From the NCBI GenBank assembly GCA_008729055.1, contig SDUX01000007.1, positions 2,280,064-2,344,063 of the forward strand: a DNA stretch of 64,000 nt, read 5' to 3'. Positions 52,565 through 61,487 of the stretch are shown here, piece by piece. The notes beneath the pieces are model-generated. The model searched no databases, was not told the DNA's origin, and saw only the letters and a program-made list of their open reading frames with translations. The DNA comes from Pyropia haitanensis. Lineage: Eukaryota > Rhodophyta > Bangiophyceae > Bangiales > Bangiaceae. The first letter of the stretch is position 1; each line of letters starts with the position of its first letter. The translations under genes and the position numbers were made by a program.

Positions 52565-55047
52565 ATGTCGCGCCGCCCATCGTGGATGAGTCTCGATCGT
52601 GATGCTTCTCAACCTCCCGTGCGCGTCCTTCCACGCCCGGGTGGTGCCGACGCGGCTGTGCCGCGAGGTACTGCATCCGCTGTTCCCTACGGGGTCGGTC
52701 ACGAAGGCGGTGCTGCTGTGTCTGGTGACGATGCTCATCGTGCCCAGGGAGTGGAGGGCGTTTCCCTTCCCGTCATGCCGTCCGGTGCTGATGGCGCACT
52801 GACGTCTCCTGCTCCTACCAAGCTATCGCTGCCGTCATCATTGGTGGGCGTCAAGCGCCCGGCTGCTGCGCCTGGGTCACCCCGTGACAAGATGAAGCGC
52901 GTGCGGGAGCCGCGCATACCTCGGGCTGCCGCTGCCGACCTTGGTGCTGCTGGTGCGCAAGCTGATGAGGTGCTTCCTGCGCCAGCCCCTACTGCTCAGA
53001 CAGCGCTGCCGGCCAGCTCGGGCGTGGAAGTCTCGGACTCGGACTCCAGCTGCGTTTTCGTGGCGGGCGCGTCCGCTCCAGTGGGCACCTGCGGCTACAA
53101 TGTTGTGGGGCATGTGCTGCCGACCTGCGACGCCCGCCGCTCAGGCTGGGAGGTGGGGCGCAAGGCTGCGCTGAGTGCGGTGCAGGCGTCGTTGGACGCG
53201 CTGAAGAGCGGGCTCACGGCCACGTCGGAGGTGGACGTGCTTGCCGAGATTGTGGACAAGAAAGATGCCACGCTTGACACGATTGAGAAGCTACTGGCAA
53301 GCAACCAGGAAGTGATCAAGGTCATCACCGAGTACTCTGCCAAGCTACCGGTCCTGCCTGTGGTCGCGGTCGGTGGGGGTGCCCTTGCTTCTGTGGCGGC
53401 TGCTGGGGAATCCTCCGCTCCTGAGATGGGGGGTGGGGCTGCCCGCGGTCAAGTGGCGATTGGCGGTGGAGCCCCTGTCCCGCTTGATGAGATGCCCGTG
53501 GTGTATCCGCAGCGTGTGGAGCCAGCCCCTTGGGCAGCCGCGTTTGAAGGACGTTGCTCTTTGTTGGTGGTCATTGTGGGAGATTGTTCGCCTTCTGAGG
53601 CATGCTTCTTTCGTCGTCGTGGGGCGGTTGTGTGCTCATTCAATCTAACCGTCGCTCTGTGTCTGTTGCCTTCCAGCTGTGTGCCCTGATAATGTACCTT
53701 GCCCTCTTCTTGAACTGTTGCAGGCCGCGTTCCTTCTTGACGTGGAGCAGGAGAATGCTGCGGCGGCTTCGCCCTCTAAGGTCTTCCACACCTCCGTGCG
53801 CTTGATGCAGCTCATGGCTATGCGGGCGGCCAGGTTCTTTGACCTGGACAACGACGATGCGTATACGTGGGCGCGGTCGTCGTTTATGTTCCCGGCGCCG
53901 GTGAGTGCGGCGAGTCCCCACGGGATGTCGGCGCAGAAGATGTTTACCGTGATGCAGCGTGCCGTCCGTGAGAGGCGCAGCTGCGCAACGCCGCTTACCG
54001 CAAGTGGCTGGAGGTCATGCACGACCAGGGCTACGGAACGTCGACCCGTGCCCCCGGCGGCGGACGCAACATCTCTCTGGCCAAGTGGGAGATTGCGGAG
54101 CTGCTGTCGCAGTATCGCTTTTGTACCGGTGCCAAGGGGGCGCTGGCCATGCTGCGGGTCGCCGTGGTGGTCAGCAGCAGCATGAAAGCTCCGACAAAGT
54201 GGGTTTTCAAGGTGGACCCGGACGGCCGGGCTGTCCACGTGCACCTGAGGTTTGAGCAGCACGGGTTGCTTGTGAACAGGGTACGTGTAGACGTTTCTCA
54301 TTGCGCGCGTGTGAGTGACTGCGTGCTTGCGGTGGGTGTGTCCCGGTATCTGAATGCTTTGCTGCGTGCTGGTCCCGCCATATCTGTCCAGCAGCTGTTC
54401 ATGCTGACTGAGTTCTATGCGTCTGCACCTGCGTCCCGCCCTTATGTGCCGTGTCCGGCGTCACTGGTGTTTGGTCCTTTTTTGCTCTGCTGCAGGTGCG
54501 CTGCTGCTTGCGTGAAGAACTTGATGTTGCGCAGGTGTTTGACCTGGAGCCGCGCACGGACGACGTGCCCCGCAAGATGTGGGCGGCGGAGTGCTGGGGT
54601 TTGGACGACGTCCTGCCCAAGGAAGGTCAAGTGCACGACGGACTGCTGATAACGAACGGGACGGAGGCGGCGCGTGGCATCGTGAGCGACACGCCGTTCG
54701 AGGACTTGTACGAGACGTACAAGGCGATGCTGTGCCTGCACGAGTACGACCCCAGTGCGATGGCGCGGGAGGCTCAACGGACTGCGCTACAGCAGCTGCA
54801 GGAGCGCATGGATCGCAACCGTGAGCAGCGCGACAACGCGCGGATGGCGCGCCTGGAGCGGCTGAAAAACGCGCCAACGTTTAGCGACGAGGAGGAGGAC
54901 CCCGTTGCCGCGTTTGGGGGGCTCTCGGCGCTGGACGCCTCTGCCACGGTCGACGCGGGGGCGGCACAGGCGCGTGGGGGCGGAAGCGATACAGACGGGA
55001 TTGCCGTCTGGCAGGAGTCCGCGACAGCGGCACCGGACACCACCTGA
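52565..55047 (+). CDS. Unrecognised protein family, paralog A, three exons, 1-nt frame break
   Basis: Exon 1 (52565 to about 53515) encodes a disordered Pro/Ala/Ser-rich N-terminus, then a probable coiled coil (VDVLAEIVDKKDATLDTIEK). Exon 2 (53724-54280) and exon 3 (54496-55047) hold the conserved part. It aligns with the gene at 56130-58719 through QRAVRE, a central helical block, and RKMWAAECWGLDDVLPK...VHDGLLITNG. Exon 2 is 557 nt between two phase-0 junctions, so it lacks one nucleotide; the frame changes near 53968-53976. The exon 1 donor is not certain. The C-terminus is charged and coiled (QERMDRNREQRDNARMARLE). I recognise no domain. The copy is probably a recent pseudogene, or the sequence has one error. 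Confidence 0.55.
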
Positions 55048-55697
55048 TTCAGCAACCGAGGGCACTAGCTGGACCTGTCGGAGAGAGCGCTGTGCGTGTG
55101 TCTTTTTGCGTGCTCTTTGTGAGGGCACTTGTTTTTCCACTCCTGCTTGTGATGCCTGTGCAATGTGAAATGGCTTTCTTGTTGTTGTGGCTTCACTGGT
55201 GCTTGTGCTGTCCCGTTCTGAGGGTAGGTTCCCGATCAGCACCTAGCAACGGCAAGAAGTCTACTGGGGCTGCATTCATCTTCACCGAGCCGCCACAGCC
55301 GCCCAGGCGCCGCCATCGCCGCTGTGTCGATCGCGGTGACAATCCCCCGGCGTGACTACAGGAAGTCCACGACGTGGACCCCCACCACCACCTCGCTCGT
55401 CAAGCCCACAATGGTGGGGAGCGTAGACCACACACAGCCACGATGGGAAAGTGCACAATGGCTGGGCGTTGCTTTCCTTACTCTGTGTCGACTGTCTGAG
55501 CACTTCAAGAGGCAAAGCTCATCACCACTAGTCATGAGCACACAACACAATACCCCACCACCGCCCCGTCTCTTGACGTCGGCGACAACAAAGACCACAG
55601 GCGGATACGGGCCTCCTGTCGCTCGAAGAAAACGCCGTCAGAGGCCGTCAACGGGCACGGTTTCAGGCCACCCGTCACCCTGCGTCGGCCACACCCG

Positions 55698-56390
55698 TCA
55701 CTCGGCGTCGGCCGCACCAGTGGCGGCCGGGGGGTGAAGAACGCCAGGCCCGTCCGCGGACGCGTCCTCTTGAACAGCGATGAAGCCCGGCAGTCCAGCA
55801 CCACGGGTAACAATGACCATGGCGGCGCCGGTAGCCCCCGGCGGATCCGTCCCGCCCAGCCCGTCGGACGACGAGCCGTCACCTGCAGGCCCACTGGCCT
55901 GCCCAGCCCCACCGCAAGCAACGACCATGGTGCGCCGCAGGACATCACCACGTGCGTCCAGCACACGCGAGAGAAAAGCCAGTTGCACCAAAAGACGGTG
56001 CATCCGGGACACAGTGGCCCGCCGCCGGCGCGAGACTGGCGTCCGAACCATATTGTTCAGGTGGAACGCCATGGCCTCCACAGCCAACACCTTCACCCAG
56101 CGCATGTCCTCGTGCATACCGGGAATGGCATGGGGCTCCACTCGGTGCTGCCGCCGCATCTCTGCCCCTCTCCTATCGGCTCGGTGCCGGGGACGGCCAG
56201 TCTTCCTTGGACACCGGCTGGTACAACGGGCGGTGACTCTCCCATCCCTTTGAGTTTGCCCCATCCCAACTTTGGGGCGTACTCGTCGGGGGGAGGGCCT
56301 ATGGGTGCGGCGCCGCGCGGCAGGGAGGGTGGAGCTGCGCTTCTGGACGCGCCACAAGGCCCACGCGCTGAAGGTGGGCGTCGCCACCAT
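55698..56390 (-). CDS. Hypothetical minus-strand ORF overlapping gene B
   Basis: The last 150 residues look less biased than a shadow frame: a helical segment VLAVEAMAFHLNNMVRTP, then RMHRLLVQLAFLSRVLD, followed by a Gly/Ala/Asp-rich tail and a stop. Its 5' part overlaps the first exon of the gene at 56130 on the other strand, so only about 55698-56120 could be independent. It could be a C-terminal exon of an unseen gene, or a composition effect. Confidence 0.25.
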   Translation of the reverse strand: MVATPTFSAWALWRVQKRSSTLPAARRRTHRPSPRRVRPKVGMGQTQRDGRVTARCTSRCPRKTGRPRHRADRRGAEMRRQHRVEPHAIPGMHEDMRWVKVLAVEAMAFHLNNMVRTPVSRRRRATVSRMHRLLVQLAFLSRVLDARGDVLRRTMVVACGGAGQASGPAGDGSSSDGLGGTDPPGATGAAMVIVTRGAGLPGFIAVQEDASADGPGVLHPPAATGAADAE

Positions 56391-58719
56391 GTGGCGGGAC
56401 CGAGTACCGCCGGACGGGGGCCGCGACTGCCCTCCCCGTCACCGTCGCCTGCTGGACGCGGCCGTGCTGCGACGCCATCGCCCAACACCTCGGCCGCATT
56501 AGCCGGCACGTCACCATCATCATCCCCTCCGGGCTTTCCTTTTGGTGGCAGCCCTCTGTACGAGTCCACGCCGTTCCCTGCCCTGCAGGAAGATGCAAGC
56601 AGTCCTTTCTACAAGGCGGCCCGGGCAGTACGGATTGAGAAGAGGCGCGCGGCCGCAAAGAAGGCCGCAGAAGGGCGGCCCTCGGCTCGTCGTCCTCCAC
56701 GCGGTGGGGCTGGAAGCGGTGCTCGTGGACGAGCAAGTGCGGTGCCTGCCGCCTTTCCTGCCACAGGCGGTGCGGCCGGGCGTGCTGCACAGGCCGAGAC
56801 TGAGGCCACGGCGCCGGGCTTTGCTGGTCCCGCTGAGCCCTCGGATGAGGGCAGAGTGTTGAACTTGTTGAGCCTCATCCTGCAAGGCCAGTCGGCGGCC
56901 TACAAGACGTTGAAGGCAGAAGTAAAGGCGATGGGCGTCAAGCTGACGGCCATGCAGGCAGACATTTGTGTTGTGAAGAAGGGCAAGACTACATTGCGCA
57001 AGAACATGGACGCCACGATGAACGAGATGACGCGGCTGGCGCGCTCCTGCGATGCGGTCTTGCGGCAAGGTGTGCCGGCAGAATCAGCTGCTCTGAGAAT
57101 GGCCGTAGCGACCACAGCAGGCGTTACACCCGGCGCCTTGACTGCAGCGGGCGTCACGACCGGCGATCAGGCGCCGCGAGAGCACGTCCCATACCAGGTG
57201 CCCTGGGCAAAGTCCGTGCTGGTGCGTTTGATGAGCTTGTGTGTCATGCTGGATGGTGTCGTGTGGGACCGTGGCGGCGGGCTTGACTGGGCAGGTGCCT
57301 TCTTGCCGGCAGGTGCACTTTTCTGACGAGACGCTGACTACTATTCTGGTTGATTGGACTCCTGTGGTGTCGCCTGCCATCCTTACGAGCGCTCACAGGT
57401 GGCCATACGCACGGACTACCAGAACATGGTGGTAAATGCCACGACCGCTGATGGCATCTTCCCCGACAGTCACACCATCTTCGACCTGTTTGCGCGCCAC
57501 CTCCACGCCAAGTTCCAGTTTGCGCGCGGCTTGGAGGAGGCGAAGGAGATGCTAAAGCTGGAGTTCTTGACGCCCTGTCAGCAGAAGAAGCCGACCGACC
57601 CTGCCCACTCCCCCACCGTGCTGAAAGCGTTCTTTCAGCGAAGCATCCCCCGTTGTAACGAGTCAATGCGGGTTGCTGCCTGGGGCGCGTTCATGCGCAG
57701 CGCTGCAGTGTTGCTGAAGATTGGCACCATGCGAGACGTGGGCAAGCGCCAGGACGAGCTCTGCTTCTCCCCCGCCGACGCCAAGAAGTGCCTCGACAAC
57801 AACTGGTTCATGAGCACGGTGTTGGGCCGTGCGGCCATGTTGGCGGCCGTGCACGCGGCACTGGCGCGACTCAAGGTGTTGGCGCGCTTCCACGTCAAAG
57901 CCACTGCACAGGTGGAGGAGCACTACTGCATGCGCTACGAGCTCTACGCCCGCATCGTTGTCTTGGTACGTTCTGGTTGTGGTATTTTTCCTTTCTCTTC
58001 CCCCTGTGCGAGGAGTGCACGCTTTACCCGCAGGACCCAGAGCAACGCACTCGCGCCCAAGGCCATTGAAAACTGACTCGTTGCCTACGTGCTCTGCTTC
58101 TCTGAGTCCGTCATCTTCCCACCTGTTTTGCTATTCCAATCAAGGTGGCCGCTGGTTGCAGGTGAACACCACCCTGCGCTCCATTTCTGGCTATCCTAGC
58201 TTTGCGGAGAAGGGAGGAAACATAGACGTGGCCTTCCGCAAGGTGTGGGCACACTCTTTGGTCCTCTTGGACGGCCACCTGCCCAAGCACACGCGCGTGC
58301 ACGAGGGGCTGCTGTTGACTAATGGCGACGACCCCTCCCGCTCCGTCACCGCGGGCATCAGGGCCGACCGCCTGGTGAGCACCGCCCTCCTGATGGCAAA
58401 GACGGCCGTTGTCGGGCCACCTCCGACACCAGCGCCCAAGCGACGCCGTCGTGGTCGTCAGTCCACACCCGCCCCTCCCCGAAGGTGTGCACCCCCGCTC
58501 CCAGCACAAGCGGCTGCTTCAACGTCTGAGCCGATTGGCCCTCGTTCCTCCGCCAAGGGAGACGATGGTGATTCTGGAAAGGGTGAAGGGGAAGAATGGG
58601 AGGAGGGTAACGAGGATGAAGATGGGGAGGCCGAGGGAGAGGACGGGGAGGAGGGGGAGGAGGGGGAGGAGGGAGAGGAAGGGGAGGAAGAGGGCGAGGG
58701 GGAGGGCGAGGGGGACTGA
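56130..58719 (+). CDS. Unrecognised protein family, paralog B, three exons, intact
   Basis: Joining 56130-57197, 57399-57965 and 58162-58719 gives 730 residues. All junctions are phase 0 with GT-AG ends (CAG|GTGCCC...CACAG, TTG|GTACGT...TTGCAG). Layout: a Pro/Ser/Gly-rich N-terminus, a basic Ala/Arg helix (EKRRAAAKKAAEGR), a coiled coil (LILQGQSAAYKTLKAEVKAM), a conserved helical domain across exons 2-3 (FDLFARHLHAKFQFARGL, MRVAAWGAFMRSAAVLLKI, NNWFMSTVLGRAAMLAAV), then RKVWAHSLVLLDGHLPK...VHEGLLLTNG, a basic patch KRRRRGR, and an almost pure Glu/Asp/Gly tail. Intron positions and the conserved domain match paralog A. A coiled coil, basic patch and acidic tail suit a nuclear nucleic-acid-associated protein, but the function is unknown. 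A mobile-element accessory gene is my preferred inference, because it sits beside a KDZ transposase. Confidence 0.62.
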
Positions 58720-58879
58720 GAGTGGGAGACAGAGGAGGAGGAGGAGGAGGAAGAGCGGAGGGTCAGGAGGAGGATGCAGTGACGCTACAGTGCATGTGAG
58801 GGAATCAAACGGGACCATGTGAGGCCAGAGCTGACGTGCAGCTGTCCGTTATCTGCGCCCGGTCATCACTGTGAGCTGT

Positions 58880-59800
58880 GTGCTGGCGAGGCCGGCAGCG
58901 TGCCGGCCGGAGCGGGAGCGGCAGCGCCCCGGCGCGGCCGGCAGCGTGCCGGCGAGGGCGGGAGCATGCCGGCGGGGGCGGGGTCGGGGGCAGCAGCACG
59001 GCGGCGGGGGCGGGCGCGCGCCGACCGGGGCGGGAGCGGCAGCGCCCTGGCGCGGCCGGCAGCGGCAGCGTGCCAGCGTGGCCGGCAGCGTGCCGGCGGG
59101 GGCGGGAGCGGCAGCGCCCCGGCGCGGCCGGCAGCGTGCCGGCGGGAGCGGGAGCGGCAGCGCCCCGGCGCGGCCGGCAGCGTGCCGGCGAGGGCGGGAG
59201 CATGCCGGCGGGGGCGGGGTCGGGGGCAGCAGCACGGCGGCGGGGGCGGGCGCGCGCCGACCGGGGCGGGAGCGGCAGCGCCCTGGCGCGGCCGGCAGCG
59301 GCAGCGTGCCAGCGTGGCCGGCAGCGTGCCGGCGGGGGCGGGAGCGGCAGCGCCCCGGCGCGGCCGGCAGCGTGCCGGCGGGAGCGGGAGCGGCAGCGCC
59401 CCGGCGCGGCCGGCAGCGTGCCGGCGAGGGCGGGAGCATGCCGGCGGGGGCGGGGTCGGGGGCAGCAGCATGGCGGCGGGGGCGGGCGCGCGCCGACCGG
59501 GGCGGGAGCGGCAGCGCCCTGGAGCGGCCGGCAGCGGCAGCGTGCCAGCGTGGCCGGCAGCGTGCCGGCGGGGGCGGGAGCGGCAGCGCCCCTGCGCGGG
59601 CGGCAGCGTGCCGGCGAGGGCAGGGGCGCGCCGGCGGGGGCGGGGGGATGCCGGCAGGGGCGGGGGCGTGCCGGCGGGGGCGGCAGCGTACCGGCGGGGG
59701 CGGAGGCAGCAGCATGCCGGGGGCGGAGGCGGCAGCATGCCGGCGGGGGTGGCAGCGTGCCGGCGGGGGCGGCAGCGTGCCAGCGGGGGCTGGGGCGGGC
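58880..59800. repeat. 236-bp higher-order tandem repeat
   Basis: Submonomers of about 15-18 bp built on GCCGGCAGCGTGCCGGCG are arranged in a larger unit that repeats exactly every 236 bp. The marker GCATGCCGGCGGGGGCGGGG starts at 58964, 59200 and 59436. About three full units are present, differing by single bases (AGCACGGCGG or AGCATGGCGG). The array then decays into simple GCCGGCGGGGGCG units to about 59800. All six frames are open because of the composition; none is called a gene. Confidence 0.85.
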
Positions 59801-61487
59801 CCGGCTAGTCGGCTGCACGTTTGACGTCTTAATCACGTTCTTCTATTAGGGCATCACTTACTACTGCATCCAGCCTTTCTAAATGTATCGCGCACTACCA
59901 TCGCAATTGTCTTGTTTACAGACCAGAGTCTTGTGTAAACAGTCCGCTTCAGTATAAAAAGCGCATGACACTGTCAAGCCTTTCCTTGAAGGCCCCGTGC
60001 TGATATGGAATAATTTGGTTGCCCCCACCTCCCCCCCCCTCTCCACACAACGATGCCCAAACGAGGTGACTAACGGAATGGCCATTCGTTCAAGGGAGGC
60101 AGGAAGACCGCCTCCGAATCCGTTTCTTGCAAACTCAATCCTACCACAGCCCCAGGCACCATGTGGGGCCATCCTTACAGCCACGCATCCACAATAATTT
60201 CTTCGGCATGGCATTCGAATTATCGTCGGCGGCCCGGGTCTTCTCATTCGGGCCCGGGCCTGCCATCCGACAGCCTGTCAGAATTCGGTCAGGCCGGGGG
60301 CCCCACGGCTGAGGCCTGCCCCGTCCTGGTGGCTCTGGGGCGATCTCCCACGTACCCCACCGAATCGAGAGATATGGCAGATACTCGTGTTTATTGGGTC
60401 GGCCGGCCGTCCTGGGCCCCGTGCACCTCCCCTCATGGGCGCTCTGCAGCTGCTCGCGCAGCTGGCTGGATATACTGGGAAATATTATATTATGTATTTA
60501 ATATATATTATACTCGTGTCCACCCCAGCGCGCGCTCGTGACCGTTGATTTGATCCCTCAATGCAGGCCGCCAGGGACATCTCTCGCCCTGCTAGGCACC
60601 TGTGCCAGCGGACGAGGCGCGACCGCCTGGACAGCCCCCACTGCCTGCACGACCCGATCCGCCACCTCACCCCTCCACCCCATAGCGTGGGGCGTGGTGG
60701 TGAGCACGCGCGCTGCGGGTGCCCCACTGTCCCAGCGCTACAGACACCGCGTGGGACAGTAGCGCGGTGGCACAAGAGCTACGCACCGTGTGTGGCAGGG
60801 CGGTCCGCCGCGTACCGCCGCACACGGGAGCGGGGCGAGGGCACGCACCGCGTCGGTGGGGTCGGCGGGGGCTGCCGCGACCGCCGCCCTTACGACGGCG
60901 GGTGGTAGTCTCACCGGACGGTGTCTGCCGCATCCGAGCCTCGCAGCAGCCCTTTTGGGTGGGGGAAGCGTGGGTGGGGGACGTGGCGGGCACCGTGTTT
61001 GTGCGCGTCAGTGGCTGTGGCCGCTTCCGTGGGCGGCCGCTGCACGGTCTGCGTCGGTGGCCGCTGCGCCGCTCAGCGGCGGCTTACTTGAGTGAGGAGG
61101 GCGGGGGTGGGGCTGGGGACCGCGTCGGTGTCGGAGGCGGCTGCGGCTGGTGCCACCCTCTCGACGACCGGCGTCCACGGCTCTGAACGGCGTGTACCGC
61201 GTCTGCGTCGGGTACGGGGTTCTCGTCTGCGTGGGGGCGAGGGATGCGGGGCCGAGTCTGCATCGGTGGGCGCCCGCGGCAGCTGCAACTGGCACCGCCG
61301 ATTGAACGCCGGCTGGCTGCCGCTCGATACAGCGTTGGTCGCAACCGCGTCTGGGGTCCTGTTTGGGTGGCGGGGGCGGGGGTGGGGGCGGGCACTGCGT
61401 CGATACGCGTCCGCTGTGGCTGCGGCTGAGGCGCACGGCGCAGCCTGGAGCCTCTTGCTCAAGTCAGTGTGTGCATGGCCGAAAGCG
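59801..61487. other. 5' flank of the second KDZ gene
   Basis: No gene seen. An isolated AT-rich patch (TATTTAATATATATTATA-like, 60480-60515) stands out in GC-rich DNA. From 60700 the DNA is rich in GTCGGTGG/GCGTCGG-type words. The KDZ frame is open for some distance upstream of the chosen ATG. Confidence 0.4.

Noticed and set aside
58805..59849. Six overlapping ORFs of about 290-340 residues
   Set aside because: They are readings of the 236-bp GC repeat in each frame and no frame is favoured.
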